Assembly (NCBI GenBank): GCA_903850885.1
Contig: CAINMU010000131.1
Coordinates: 1-61,711, forward strand
Direction of reading: 5' to 3'
From: an uncultured Opitutia bacterium
Lineage (GTDB): Bacteria > Verrucomicrobiota > Verrucomicrobiia > Opitutales > UBA953
Length of the DNA stretch: 61,711 nt
The position numbers were made by a program, and so were the translations under genes. Below are positions 26,798-36,044 of this stretch, piece after piece; within the stretch, counting starts at the first letter, position 1; the number at the start of each line of letters is the position of its first letter. Under the pieces are notes generated by a model. It was not told the DNA's origin. It did not search any database and was given only the letters and a program-made list of their open reading frames with translations.

Positions 26798-28180
26798 ATG
26801 AAACCCACCGTACTGATCGTCGACGATGAGAAGCATTCGCGCGAAGGCTTGCGGGCCGCCTTAGAAGATAAATATGAAACCTTCTTGGCGAAAGATGGCG
26901 CGGAGGCGATGCGCTTGATGCAGGACGTACCGCCGGATGCGGTCTTGACCGACTTACGGATGGCGGGCGAAGACGGCATGGCCGTGATTGAAAGGGCCCT
27001 GAAACTCGCCCATCAACCCGTGTGCATCATGATGACGGCCTACGGCGACGTGGACACTGCGGTGCAGGCGATGAGCCGAGGTGCGTATTGGTTCATGCAG
27101 AAGCCCGTGGACTTGCGGCAGGTAGAAATTTTATTGGAACGCGGACTGAAGGCCCGTTCGACGGAAAAAGAAGTCGTGACCTTGAAGACGCGCTTGGATC
27201 GAAAATTTTCGCTCGGAGAAGTCGTGGGTTCTTCCGCTTCGCTGCAGCGCGCGATCGAACAAGTCCGTGCGGTGGCGCCCTCGAATGCGACCGTGCTACT
27301 CCTTGGCGACACCGGCACGGGTAAGGAACTCTTTGCGCAGATGATCCATCAGGCCAGCCATCGTTCCAAAGGTCCCTTCATGGCGGTGCACTGCGCGGCG
27401 ATTCCGGCTAACCTGTTGGAGAGTGAGCTTTTCGGACATGAAAAAGGAGCCTTCACCGGGGCGACGGAACGCCGCGTCGGACGCTTCGAGTCAGCGGACG
27501 GCGGCACCTTGTTCTTGGATGAAATCGGCGAGATTGATGCCACGACCCAAGTGAAACTCCTCCGCTTCCTGGAGACGAGGGCGGTGGAGCGACTGGGTTC
27601 GCACCGGCCGATTGCCTTGGACCTCCGGTTGGTTTGCGCGACGAATCGAGACCTCAATCAAATGGTGCGCGAAGGCAAATTCCGCGAAGACCTTTATTAT
27701 CGCCTCTCGGTCGTTCCACTTCGCCTGCCCTCGCTCCGCGAACGGCAAGACGACATTCCTTTGCTGCTAGCGCACTACCTCGCCCGCTTTGCCAAAGAGA
27801 ACACTAGCGCGCCGGCCAAACTTTCATCCGAGGCGGAAGCGATCCTCGTTCACTATGGCTGGCCGGGGAATATTCGCGAGTTGCGGAACGCCTGTGAAAA
27901 CCTCGCCGTTTTACGCGCGGGCAAGGTCGTGGCCGCCGCCGACCTAGACGCGCGTTTCTCTCAGGTTGAAACTCAACCACGTTTTAATTCCGCCGGCGGA
28001 GCGGCCCCGGTCCTTGATCGCGAACAGAACGAGAAACAGCTTTTACGACAGGCCTTGGCGACCGCTGGTCGTAATCGCACCCGCGCCGCCGAACTGATGG
28101 GGATTTCCCGCCGGACCTTGCACCGTAAATTACTCCAATGGCCCGAGTTGGACCCCGGCCCAGAACTTCCGGCCCAATGA
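26798..28180 (+). CDS. NtrC-family sigma-54-dependent response regulator
   Basis: The 460-aa protein has a receiver domain with phospho-acceptor Asp52 (VLTDLRM). The AAA+ domain has Walker A GDTGTGKE, the sigma-54 contact loop GAFTGA and Walker B LFLDEIGEI. The C-terminal Fis-type helix-turn-helix is RTRAAELMGISRRTLHRKL. It activates RNA polymerase-sigma54 at distant promoters. No partner histidine kinase is adjacent, so it is an orphan here. It starts six bases after hemA and overlaps the PstS-like gene by four bases. Confidence 0.93.
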   Translation: MKPTVLIVDDEKHSREGLRAALEDKYETFLAKDGAEAMRLMQDVPPDAVLTDLRMAGEDGMAVIERALKLAHQPVCIMMTAYGDVDTAVQAMSRGAYWFMQKPVDLRQVEILLERGLKARSTEKEVVTLKTRLDRKFSLGEVVGSSASLQRAIEQVRAVAPSNATVLLLGDTGTGKELFAQMIHQASHRSKGPFMAVHCAAIPANLLESELFGHEKGAFTGATERRVGRFESADGGTLFLDEIGEIDATTQVKLLRFLETRAVERLGSHRPIALDLRLVCATNRDLNQMVREGKFREDLYYRLSVVPLRLPSLRERQDDIPLLLAHYLARFAKENTSAPAKLSSEAEAILVHYGWPGNIRELRNACENLAVLRAGKVVAAADLDARFSQVETQPRFNSAGGAAPVLDREQNEKQLLRQALATAGRNRTRAAELMGISRRTLHRKLLQWPELDPGPELPAQ

Positions 28181-29043
28181 CATTCATGTTCCGGGCATTT
28201 TTATTATTCGCGGCTGCGGGGACGGTTTCCGCAGCTGATTTCGTCGGCTCTGACGTCGTGTCTGGAGCGTTGACCAAAGGGGTCGCTGAGTCATCTGGCA
28301 AGGAAGGCGCCGCGGATTTTTCGGGCAGCCTGCCGGGTGCCAAAGCGTTGGCCGAAGGGAAAGCGCTCGCCGCGATTCTATTTCAGCGTCCCGGTGAGCC
28401 CACGCCTAAGGCGGCAGGCAATTTGAAACTCCTAGAATTTCCCATCGCGAATGCCGCAGTGATTGTCGGGGTGCACCGTTCGAATACCATCGATCATATC
28501 GATTTCGCTTCCTTGAATGGGGTCTTTGCTAATGACCCGAGACAGCGGATGATTAATTGGAATGACGTTCCTGGGGTCACGCGTTCGGAGTTGATTACGC
28601 CGGGAGTTTGTTCGCCTGATAACTCTTTTGTGCGAGAGCTCTTTCAGGGCCTTGTTCTGAATGGAGCAATTTTCCGTCCGGACGTGAGGCAGAATATTTC
28701 CGTGGAATTAGCGGCGGACCTGGTCGCATCGCGCTCCAGTGCGTTGCAGTTGATGCCGCAGATACCCTTGGGTTCGGTGGGGCGCGTCTTGCAGGTAGCT
28801 GACGGCCGCGCGGGAAGTTCGATGACGGCATACTCGCCCGACGAGATGAATATTTACAACGGCGACTACCCTCTCCGCTTGCCATTAATTCTCTTCGTCC
28901 GGCAGGATAAGTTCGAGGAGCTAAAGCCGGTGATAAGGTGGCTCTTGTCCGACGTGGCGGCAAGCCGGCTCGAAAAAGAAGGGCTCCACCCTACCCCTAA
29001 GCCTATCCGAGACCGTTTTGCCCAAAGGCTTGACACCCGCTAG
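28177..29043 (+). CDS. Exported PstS-like substrate-binding protein
   Basis: A 288-aa protein with an N-terminal signal (MFRAFLLFAAAGTVSAAD). The body shows PstS-like features: FVGSDVVSGALTKGVAESSG, an HRSNTIDHIDFASLNGVFAND region and a late YPLRLPLILFVRQDK strand. These resemble periplasmic phosphate-binding proteins of the PstS superfamily. No permease or ATPase genes accompany it, so transport is not demonstrated. It overlaps the NtrC-type gene (ATGA). The PhoR/PhoB-like genes lie just beyond the tRNA, in opposite orientation. Confidence 0.65.
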   Translation: MTFMFRAFLLFAAAGTVSAADFVGSDVVSGALTKGVAESSGKEGAADFSGSLPGAKALAEGKALAAILFQRPGEPTPKAAGNLKLLEFPIANAAVIVGVHRSNTIDHIDFASLNGVFANDPRQRMINWNDVPGVTRSELITPGVCSPDNSFVRELFQGLVLNGAIFRPDVRQNISVELAADLVASRSSALQLMPQIPLGSVGRVLQVADGRAGSSMTAYSPDEMNIYNGDYPLRLPLILFVRQDKFEELKPVIRWLLSDVAASRLEKEGLHPTPKPIRDRFAQRLDTR

Positions 29044-29058
29044 GGCGTTTGGTCTGCT
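29030..29058 (+). promoter_or_regulatory. Probable tRNA-Gly promoter
   Basis: A perfect TTGACA at 29030-29035, 17 bases of spacer, and a weak -10 (TCTGCT, 29053-29058) lie 12 bases before the tRNA. The -35 box lies inside the end of the PstS-like gene. The -10 match is only three of six. Confidence 0.35.
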
Positions 29059-29069
29059 TTCCTCCGAGT

Positions 29070-29144
29070 GCGCGTGTAGCTCAATGGTAGAGTACCACCT
29101 TGCCAAGGTGGCTGTTGCTGGTTCAAGTCCAGTCGCGCGCTCCA
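29070..29144 (+). tRNA. tRNA-Gly (anticodon GCC)
   Basis: A full cloverleaf folds over 75 bases including an encoded CCA. The acceptor stem is GCGCGTG/CGCGCGC with one T-G wobble. The D stem is GCTC/GAGT, and the anticodon stem is CCACC/GGTGG around the loop TTGCCAA (anticodon at 29102-29104). The variable loop has five bases and the T arm is GCTGG-TTCAAGT-CCAGT. The GCC anticodon reads glycine codons GGC and GGU. Confidence 0.96.
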
Positions 29145-29158
29145 CTTTAATAAGGGAG

Positions 29159-29188
29159 CAAAAACCCGCCGAAGTTCGGCGGGTTTTT
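29159..29188. terminator. Bidirectional terminator between tRNA-Gly and phoR
   Basis: A hairpin with stem AACCCGCCGA/TCGGCGGGTT and a three-base loop is flanked by A and T tracts. It can serve both the tRNA (plus strand) and the convergent phoR-like gene. Confidence 0.85.
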
Positions 29189-29201
29189 CATGGGGCTACC
29201 C

Positions 29202-30446
29202 TTAGGCGGCGCCAGGGAAGGTAACCGTCACCTTTAGACCTCTGGGGCGAGCCGGCTCGGCGGTAGCAGAGCCGCCATGAAGTTCTGCCACCTGTCTTAC
29301 GATGCTGAGCCCAAGCCCGCTGCCTCCGGCTTGGCGGGACTTGTCGGTGCGATAGAAACGGTCAAAGAGCCGCGGCAGATCCGCGCTGGGGACCCCTCCC
29401 CCATTATCTTCGACACAGAGCTCAACGCCCTTGGGCAAGTTGGCTGTCGAGATCCGGATGAGCGTCACCCCGGCCGCGTGCGCCAAGGCATTGTCTAATA
29501 AATTTTGGACTAACCGGTGAGCTTGGACGGGATCGGCCGCCGAATCTTCGGCTGCATTTAAGGAGAGCGCGAGCGTCACCCCGACGGCACGGCACCGGGC
29601 GTCATAGGCATCGACCACCTCCTGGATGGCGCGGTGGAGTGCCCCGGCTTCTCGTTGGACGCTTTGGGCGGTTTCAAGGCTCGCAAGCGCGAGTAAGCCT
29701 TCGACGAGCCCTTGGAGGCGCCCGACGGAGCTGACGATTTTTTGGACAAAGCGACCGCGGTCCGCGACCGACATCGTGTCATGGTCATCGGCCAAGGTTT
29801 CAGCATAACCGCGCAAAATCGTCACTGGAGTCCGCAGGTCATGGGAGACATTGGTGATGAAATCGCGCTCCATGGCTTGAAGTCGTTTGAGGGCGGTGAC
29901 GTCTGCTAAGACAAAGATGGCCGCATCTTCCCCGAACCCTTCGGGGTCGGTGAGGGCTCCGGCGGCTTGGATCCAGACGTCTGCCAAGGGTGCGCGGTTA
30001 AGTAAAATCGTTGAACGTCCCCCGCCCTCTTGGCGAACGCGATGCACGAGCTCGATGAAGTCAGCGCTTTTTACTAACGGCACGATGGAGCCCCAGCCCG
30101 TTTTTTGCGGCAGACCAAAGAGCGTGATTGCCGATGGATTGGCGAGGCGCAAGCGATCTTGTGCATCCACGACGAGGACCGCATCCGTAAGCGGTGCCAG
30201 CAAGGCTTCGATCCGGCGGGAAGCTGCCGCGCGGCTTTCGTTTTCCGTTAGCGCCCGACTTTCAATTGAAAGAAATAACTCGTCGAGCTTGAGCGCCGAA
30301 GCCAAACGACCGGTCGGCCGGCCACCCGCATCGCCGCGGAGTAGCGCGCGGCGGGCCCAGCGGATCAAGCGGTTGATTTCCGCGACACACCAAGCGGCGA
30401 CGACCGATAACGCGATGAGGAGAATCCACGGAAGCCAAGTCATCAT
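29202..30446 (-). CDS. phoR: PhoR-like sensor histidine kinase
   Basis: A 414-aa kinase with an N-terminal membrane segment (about 4-22), a linker and a PAS domain (about 76-185, with DAVLVVDAQDRLRLANPSA). The dimerisation/phospho-acceptor helix carries His202 in NVSHDLRTPVTILRG. The ATPase domain has an N box (LLDNALAHA), G1 (EDNGGGVP) and G2 (GGSGLGLSI). It has no sizeable periplasmic sensor, which fits PhoR. It is separated by 45 bases from the phoB-like gene upstream. The name follows architecture and gene pairing; the phosphate signal is inferred. Confidence 0.8.
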   Translation of the reverse strand: MMTWLPWILLIALSVVAAWCVAEINRLIRWARRALLRGDAGGRPTGRLASALKLDELFLSIESRALTENESRAAASRRIEALLAPLTDAVLVVDAQDRLRLANPSAITLFGLPQKTGWGSIVPLVKSADFIELVHRVRQEGGGRSTILLNRAPLADVWIQAAGALTDPEGFGEDAAIFVLADVTALKRLQAMERDFITNVSHDLRTPVTILRGYAETLADDHDTMSVADRGRFVQKIVSSVGRLQGLVEGLLALASLETAQSVQREAGALHRAIQEVVDAYDARCRAVGVTLALSLNAAEDSAADPVQAHRLVQNLLDNALAHAAGVTLIRISTANLPKGVELCVEDNGGGVPSADLPRLFDRFYRTDKSRQAGGSGLGLSIVRQVAELHGGSATAEPARPRGLKVTVTFPGAA

Positions 30447-30491
30447 CGCCTAAGATGACAGGGATTATAGAGCGGGCGAGAGCAAAGCCGA

Positions 30492-31187
30492 TTACCCTGC
30501 GACGCGATACCCTACCCCGCGGACGGTTTCGATGACATCTCCAGCGGGACCTAATTTTTCGCGTAAGCGACGGACATGTGTATCGACCGTCCGGGTTTCG
30601 AGGTCCGGAGAATAATTCCAAACATCGGATAGCAACTCTTCGCGAGATTGAACGCGCCCTTTGCGTTCTAACATCAGCCGCAATAACTTGAATTCGGTCG
30701 CGGTGAGTTCTACGGCTTTGCCTTGGGAGGAGACTTCATGCCGTTCGATATCCAGAAGGAGTGCGCCCGCCGCGAGCCGTGTTGAGGGCTTGGCCGCCGC
30801 CGATTTGGCCCGCCGTAAAAGCGCTTGGGCACGCAGCATTAATTCACGGACATCAAAAGGTTTGCTGACATAATCGTCGGCTCCTGACTCGAGGCCTTTT
30901 ACTTTGTCGGCGGTTTCGGTCTTGGCCGTGAGGAGAATCACCGGGGTATCTTGCAGGAGAGCGTCCGACCGTACCATGCGCAGCAATTGGACGCCGGTGA
31001 GCTCGGGCATCATGACATCTAGGATGACAAGATCAGGGCGAAAGTCCCTCGCCAGGCCGAGAGCCCTCAGTGGGTCGTTCAGGGTGCGCACGGCATAACC
31101 TGCCTGCCGGAATTTATAATCCAAGAGTTCCGTGACATCGGACTCGTCGTCGACAATAAGGATTCGTTTGAGATGTTCAGCGTCCAT
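30492..31187 (-). CDS. phoB: PhoB/OmpR-family response regulator
   Basis: The 231-aa regulator has a receiver domain with the acidic DD pair (IVDDESD), Asp57 in VILDVMMPE, and Thr/Lys in LLTAKT and SKPFD. A winged-helix DNA-binding domain follows, with ELTATEFKLLRLML, TRTVDTHVRRLREKLG and GVGYRV. It is paired with the PhoR-like kinase downstream. Its AT-rich upstream region (31188-31396) has a TATAAT-like -10 on the minus strand at 31207-31202, leaving a very short leader. Confidence 0.85.
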   Translation of the reverse strand: MDAEHLKRILIVDDESDVTELLDYKFRQAGYAVRTLNDPLRALGLARDFRPDLVILDVMMPELTGVQLLRMVRSDALLQDTPVILLTAKTETADKVKGLESGADDYVSKPFDVRELMLRAQALLRRAKSAAAKPSTRLAAGALLLDIERHEVSSQGKAVELTATEFKLLRLMLERKGRVQSREELLSDVWNYSPDLETRTVDTHVRRLREKLGPAGDVIETVRGVGYRVAG

Positions 31188-31396
31188 GATTTGTTTGAGT
31201 TATTATATTATTTATACCTATCCTTCCGAATCGCCAGAGTTAGGTGACAATTGAAACGGTTGGGTTAAAACAAGTAAAAAATTTTGTAAGTCCTTATAAA
31301 ATAATAACTTACATAATAAAGAAACATAACTGTAACCCTTCCTTTTGATAATCTTCACATTGGTTGTTCCACGTGGAACATCAATCCCCTACCCTG
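31188..31396. promoter_or_regulatory. AT-rich intergenic region between mnmG and phoB
   Basis: This 209-base gap is by far the most AT-rich stretch of the window. It holds a -10-like TATAAT for phoB (minus strand), an inverted repeat GTAAGT (31286-31291) / ACTTAC (31307-31312), A/T runs, and a parS palindrome near mnmG. No DnaA box within one mismatch of consensus was found, so I treat it as promoter plus partition site rather than the origin. Confidence 0.5.
31365..31380. other. parS: parS centromere-like site 1
   Basis: TGTTCCACGTGGAACA is a perfect 16-bp palindrome matching the bacterial parS consensus bound by ParB. It lies between mnmG and phoB. ParB, loaded at parS, spreads and recruits SMC for chromosome segregation. 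An identical copy lies 1,164 bases away inside mnmG. Confidence 0.88.
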
Positions 31397-33280
31397 TTAT
31401 TTCTTCGCTCTAAAGAGAACCATCAGCAGAGAGATATCCGACGGATTTACCCCGCTAATACGGCTGGCTTGGCCTAAGGTTTGAGGTTGGATGGCATGAA
31501 GCTTTTGCCGGCCTTCAAGGCAGATGGCGTGGGCATTCATAAAATCAAATCCAGCCGGGACCTTAAAGGACTCCAGATCATGAAGTTTGCGCACGGATCG
31601 TAATTCGCGTTCCAAATAACCTTTATACTTAACCCGATACATGGCTTCAGCTTGAACTTCTGGGGTTTCGGCCAGGAATGTTGGGGGTAAATGCTGGGGG
31701 GTTGTTTCCCATTGTTTTCGAATCACATCGCCCGCAATCCCGCCGGGAATAGTAACTTTCTCTAAATATTCGACCCAATGGCTAACCCGAGTAGCTTTAG
31801 CTTCGATACGAGTTAAACGGTCGGCTGGAACTAAGCCAAACTCCGCCGCCTTAGACTTTAGGCGAATCTCCGCGCTACCGTGGTTAAATAAAAGACGGTA
31901 TTCAGCCCGGCTGGTGAACATTCGGTAAGGCTCCCGGGTGCCTTTGGAGACTAAATCATCAATGAGGACGCCAATGTAGGCTTCATCGCGCCCAATTACC
32001 ATCGGTGTCAGGCCCTTAACTTTACAGGCGGCGTTAACCCCGGCCACTAATCCTTGGGCGGCGGCTTCTTCGTAGCCTGATGTACCATTGATCTGGCCGG
32101 CAAAGAACAGGGCTTCGACTTTTTTAGACTCCAGGGTTGGATAGAGTTGGGTGGGGGGCGAGAAGTCATATTCAACCGCATAGGCTGGCCGAAGCATGAC
32201 GGCTTTCTCCAGTCCGGCGATGGAGCTGAGCATCTTTAGCTGAACTTCAAAGGGCAGGGAGGTTGAAAGTCCGTTAATATACCATTCGTCGGTATTGCGG
32301 CCTTCGGGCTCCAGGTAGAGCTTGTGCGAGTCTTTATCGCTAAACTTAACAAACTTATCCTCGATGGAAGGGCAGTAGCGCGGGCCGACCCCGGTTATTT
32401 CTCCACCAAAAAGAGGGGAGAGGTGAAGGTTATCTTGGACTATTTTGCCGGTCGCACCGGTGGCTTCGGTCATCCAACACGATACCTGATCGGAGCCAGG
32501 CGTCCACCCGGGGAGCCGTTCGCCGTGTTGTTCCACGTGGAACAAATCATGCTGCTGCCGGGTGTCATGAAACGCGAAAAGGGTGGGGGAACTATCGCCG
32601 GCCTGCTCCTCGCATTTAGAAAAATCAATCGTTGATCCGAGGATGCGCGGAGGCGTCCCGGTCTTGAGTCGCTGAAGCTCAATTCCTGCTTCTAAGAAAC
32701 TGCTGGACAACGACTTAGCACTAAAATCTCCCAACCTTCCACCTTCAGTTTTATTTGCCCCGATGTGCATCAGGCCGCGCAAAAACGTGCCAGTAGTGAC
32801 CACGACCGTTTTGGCATGGAAATCGAGATCCAGGTTCGTCCGAACGCCCACGACCTGTCCGGAGACGAAGATCAGTCCGGTGACCTGGGCTTGAAAGAGG
32901 GTGAGCCCGGGTTGGAGCTCACAGCGGTGCTTCATCCGGAATTGGTAGGCCTTCTTGTCGCACTGGGCCCGAGGCGCCTGGACGGCCGGGCCCTTCGAGG
33001 AGTTAAGGAGACGGAATTGGATTCCGGTCACGTCAGCCGTCAGCCCCATTTCGCCGCCGAGGGCATCGATCTCGCGGACTATATGTCCTTTGGCCTGGCC
33101 GCCGATGGCTGGGTTACAGCTCATTTGGGCGATGGTATCGATGTTGCCGGTCAGGAGCAGGACGTCCACGCCCATGCGGGCCGCGGCGAGGGCAGCTTCC
33201 ACGCCGGCATGGCCAGCCCCGCAGACGATGACATCATAGGGGCGCGTCGGCCCCAGGCGTATTTCTTTGTGCGGTCGCAT
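31397..33280 (-). CDS. mnmG: tRNA uridine-5-carboxymethylaminomethyl modification enzyme, FAD subunit
   Basis: With MnmE, it installs the cmnm5 group on U34 of several tRNAs. The 627-aa protein has the FAD-binding start [53 protein letters not shown] and [12 protein letters not shown]. It ends in the helical C-terminal domain with [15 protein letters not shown] loop after the TIDFS segment carries extra residues ([20 protein letters not shown]), whose DNA contains a parS palindrome. It has a clear Shine-Dalgarno. It is preceded by mnmE, 24 bases away. The often-adjacent rsmG and parAB genes are not here. Confidence 0.96.
   Translation of the reverse strand: MRPHKEIRLGPTRPYDVIVCGAGHAGVEAALAAARMGVDVLLLTGNIDTIAQMSCNPAIGGQAKGHIVREIDALGGEMGLTADVTGIQFRLLNSSKGPAVQAPRAQCDKKAYQFRMKHRCELQPGLTLFQAQVTGLIFVSGQVVGVRTNLDLDFHAKTVVVTTGTFLRGLMHIGANKTEGGRLGDFSAKSLSSSFLEAGIELQRLKTGTPPRILGSTIDFSKCEEQAGDSSPTLFAFHDTRQQHDLFHVEQHGERLPGWTPGSDQVSCWMTEATGATGKIVQDNLHLSPLFGGEITGVGPRYCPSIEDKFVKFSDKDSHKLYLEPEGRNTDEWYINGLSTSLPFEVQLKMLSSIAGLEKAVMLRPAYAVEYDFSPPTQLYPTLESKKVEALFFAGQINGTSGYEEAAAQGLVAGVNAACKVKGLTPMVIGRDEAYIGVLIDDLVSKGTREPYRMFTSRAEYRLLFNHGSAEIRLKSKAAEFGLVPADRLTRIEAKATRVSHWVEYLEKVTIPGGIAGDVIRKQWETTPQHLPPTFLAETPEVQAEAMYRVKYKGYLERELRSVRKLHDLESFKVPAGFDFMNAHAICLEGRQKLHAIQPQTLGQASRISGVNPSDISLLMVLFRAKK
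32529..32544. other. parS: parS centromere-like site 2, inside mnmG
   Basis: A second perfect TGTTCCACGTGGAACA palindrome, extending to 18 bases with flanking T/A. It is read within mnmG as LFHVEQ, the peptide expected when parS lies in this frame. It falls in a variable surface loop of MnmG, where extra residues are tolerated. Confidence 0.88.
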
Positions 33281-33286
33281 AAGCTT

Positions 33287-33292
33287 CCCTCC
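33287..33292 (-). promoter_or_regulatory. Shine-Dalgarno of mnmG
   Basis: GGAGGG on the minus strand, six bases before the mnmG ATG. It is one of the few strong ribosome-binding sites in the window and supports the start at 33280. Confidence 0.7.
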
Positions 33293-33304
33293 GGGAGGAG
33301 AGAA

Positions 33305-34663
33305 TCACTTACCAATGCAGAAGGAAGCAAAGAGCTTGTCCAGCATACGCTCATTATCAATTCGACCCACGACCTCCCCCAGGGCGTCCAGGGCCTCCCG
33401 ACCCCGGGCGGCGGCAAGCTCAGTTTGAATGGGGGATTTAAGGTGGCCGTGGGCCAAAATGAGGGCCTCGGCCGCCCGGTGGAGGGCATCGGCATGGCGG
33501 ACACTGACGACCAAATCTTCGGCGCCTGGGGCGACCTCGCGTTCAATTAAGATGACACCGAGGCGGGCCCGAAGAGCCTCGCCATCCTCGCCGGGCAAAA
33601 GGCAGGTTCGCAGCTTGGTAAAGTCTGGCAAAAAATCCTGCTGTTCGGCCGCTTCGGGTAAGTCAGATTTATTGGCGATCACGAGGGTGCGCTTGATGTC
33701 CAAGAGCGTTGTTAATTCCGGCGGCAGGGAAGGGGGCTTAACGGAGGCGTCGACGACGAGAAGCAGAAAATGCGCCGAGCGCGCTTGCTCAAGGGAGCGA
33801 AGCATCCCGGCATTTTCGAGTGCGGTGCCCCCGACGCGAAGGCCAGCGGTATCGACGGCCGTCACGTGCAGCGGCAAGCCAGCGATGGGCGCTTCCAAGT
33901 AATCGCGCGTGGTGCCCGGTTCGGCGCTGACGAGCGCGCGCTCGGCTCCGGCCAATAAGTTAAGCAAGCTGGATTTACCCGCGTTTGGAGCACCGACGAC
34001 CGCGATTCTCAACCCCTCGCGGAGCGCGCTATCGTGCCGGGCCGTCCGAGCGTATCCATTAAGTTCTGACGCAATTTCGACCAATTTAGATGCGGGTCCC
34101 GTGGGGTCTTCAACGGGCAGGTCTTCTTCCGGAAAATCAATGTGCGCCTCCAGTTCAGCCAAGACTTGCAAGAGTCGATCGGTCCAGCGGGCAATCTTTT
34201 GGCCCACTTCACCGGCCAACATCCGGCGCGCAGAAATGAGGGCGCGTTCCGAACTGGCATGGATGAGATCGGCTACGGCTTCCGCTTGGGTAAGGTCCAT
34301 CCGGCCAGCGAGAAAAGCCCGCCGCGTGAACTCGCCCGGCTCGGCCATGCGGCCGCCGCGAGCCAGGCAATCTTCGGTCAGCCGGCGAACGAGGAGGGGA
34401 TTACCGTGGCAGGTGATTTCCAGCGAGTCATTGCCCGTGAAAGATTTTCCCGCGCACCAAAGGACGGCGACGATTTGATCGATCGGCTTCCCGGCAACGT
34501 CTCGCCAGATAGCGGGGGTGGCCCGGCGTTCGGCGAGAGGTGTTTTACGCTGTAGCGCCTCGGTTGCGATCTTGACCGCCAGAGGGCCGTCGATCCGCAG
34601 AACGGCAAGGGCCGAGCGCCCGGCAGGGGTGGCGGCAGCGACAATCGTTTCGGCGGAGGACAT
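33305..34663 (-). CDS. mnmE: tRNA modification GTPase MnmE
   Basis: Partner of MnmG in U34 modification. The N-terminal formyl-THF-binding domain begins ETIVAAATPAGRSALAVLRIDG. GEFTRRAFLAGRMDLTQAEAV follows, then the inserted G domain with P-loop VGAPNAGKSSLLN, G2-G3 (GTTRDYLEA, DTAGLR) and G4 NKSD. The C-terminus ends FASFCIGK, giving the diagnostic CIGK box. At 452 aa the length is normal. It is co-oriented with mnmG, with a short gap, and forms the usual functional pair. Confidence 0.96.
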   Translation of the reverse strand: MSSAETIVAAATPAGRSALAVLRIDGPLAVKIATEALQRKTPLAERRATPAIWRDVAGKPIDQIVAVLWCAGKSFTGNDSLEITCHGNPLLVRRLTEDCLARGGRMAEPGEFTRRAFLAGRMDLTQAEAVADLIHASSERALISARRMLAGEVGQKIARWTDRLLQVLAELEAHIDFPEEDLPVEDPTGPASKLVEIASELNGYARTARHDSALREGLRIAVVGAPNAGKSSLLNLLAGAERALVSAEPGTTRDYLEAPIAGLPLHVTAVDTAGLRVGGTALENAGMLRSLEQARSAHFLLLVVDASVKPPSLPPELTTLLDIKRTLVIANKSDLPEAAEQQDFLPDFTKLRTCLLPGEDGEALRARLGVILIEREVAPGAEDLVVSVRHADALHRAAEALILAHGHLKSPIQTELAAARGREALDALGEVVGRIDNERMLDKLFASFCIGK

Positions 34664-34784
34664 GGGCTATAGATAAAGAGAGTCCCATCCCAAGGGGCGA
34701 GGGCGGGGGAGGCAAGCGGTGTCATAGGATTGCAAAAAGGCTGGAAGGGCGGGGAGGTCGTGCCAAAGTCCGCCCATCACCACC

Positions 34785-36041
34785 GTGGAAAACCACCCCT
34801 TCCTTTCGCCGACAACGGCCCAACAAATCGCGGCGGCGCATGGCACCCCCTGTTACGTCTACGATCAAGCCACCCTCGAGACTCAGGCGAAGGCGATGTT
34901 GGCCTTTCCGAATGCCTTCGGACTCACCGTGCGTTTCGCGATGAAGGCCTGCCCCAACGCGTCGGTACTTAAGATCTTTGCCCGTCTGGGCCTCCACTTT
35001 GATGCGAGTTCTGGTTTTGAGGTTCGCCGCGCACGCTTAGCAGGTATCCCCGCCGACCGGATTTCACTTTCATCCCAAGAGCTCCCCGGAGATTTTGCCG
35101 AGTTACTTAAGCAGGGGGTCCACGCCAATGCCTGTTCCTTGTCGCAGTTGGAGCGGATTGGCCAGGCCCTCCCCGGACATGAGGTCGGTTTGCGTTTTAA
35201 TCCCGGTCGGGGATCAGGTGGGACGGGTAAAACCAATGTGGGTGGACCCGATTCCTCCTTCGGTATTTGGCATGAATGGGCGGAGCAAGTTCAGGCCATC
35301 GCAGCGAAGTATCAGCTTAAAATCGTGCGGATCCATACGCACATCGGTTCGGGCAGCGACCCCGTCATCTGGCAAGAGGTCTCGGCCGCTAGCCTCGCCC
35401 TCGTGCGTCGTTTTCCTTCAGCGGTGACGTTGAATCTTGGCGGCGGTTATAAGGTGGCGCGGGTGGCGGGCGAGAAGGGAACCGACCCTCAACTGATTGG
35501 CGCGCCGGTGCAGGCAGCCTTCGAAAAATTCGCGCAAGAAGATGGCCGTAAGCTCCAGCTGGAAATCGAACCTGGCACGTTTTTGGTCGCCAATGCCGGC
35601 GCCGTACTTTGTCACGTGCAAGATGTTGTTTCGACCGGGACTCGCGAGTTTCTAAAACTTGATTCCGGAATGACGGAAATTCTCCGACCCTCGCTTTATG
35701 GGGCGCAGCATCCGGCCTACCTTTATCAGGCGAAGCCTAATGACCAGAAGCGGGATTATGTTATCGTCGGGCATTGCTGTGAGTCCGGCGATTTGATCAG
35801 TTGCGCGCCAGGTGAACCAGAGACGCTGGACACTCGGCATTTACCCGAAGCCACCGCGGGCGACCTTTGCGTCTTAGGCGGCGCCGGGGCCTATTGCGCC
35901 GGCATGAGTACGAAGAATTATAATTCCTTCCCCGAAGCGCCGGAGGTCTTGATAAAAAATGATGGCCACACTCTTTTGATTCGCCGCCGTCAGTCGCTCG
36001 CGCAAATCATCCAAAACGAAACCCTCGCGGAGGGGCTTTGA
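34785..36041 (+). CDS. lysA: Diaminopimelate decarboxylase
   Basis: A PLP-dependent alanine-racemase-fold decarboxylase that makes lysine from meso-diaminopimelate. The PLP lysine is in [11 protein letters not shown], a variant of the usual YAx[20 protein letters not shown], the [11 protein letters not shown] strand and VGHCCESGD with the active-site Cys are all visible. At 418 aa it fits the LysA/NspC family. A carboxynorspermidine decarboxylase role is the main alternative, but the CESGD motif and length favour LysA. GTG start. It ends four bases before the next gene. Confidence 0.87.
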   Translation: MENHPFLSPTTAQQIAAAHGTPCYVYDQATLETQAKAMLAFPNAFGLTVRFAMKACPNASVLKIFARLGLHFDASSGFEVRRARLAGIPADRISLSSQELPGDFAELLKQGVHANACSLSQLERIGQALPGHEVGLRFNPGRGSGGTGKTNVGGPDSSFGIWHEWAEQVQAIAAKYQLKIVRIHTHIGSGSDPVIWQEVSAASLALVRRFPSAVTLNLGGGYKVARVAGEKGTDPQLIGAPVQAAFEKFAQEDGRKLQLEIEPGTFLVANAGAVLCHVQDVVSTGTREFLKLDSGMTEILRPSLYGAQHPAYLYQAKPNDQKRDYVIVGHCCESGDLISCAPGEPETLDTRHLPEATAGDLCVLGGAGAYCAGMSTKNYNSFPEAPEVLIKNDGHTLLIRRRQSLAQIIQNETLAEGL

Positions 36042-36044
36042 TTC

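Noticed and set aside
32765..33550. 261-codon open frame antisense to mnmG and mnmE
   Set aside because: It runs across two well-supported genes and has no protein signature.
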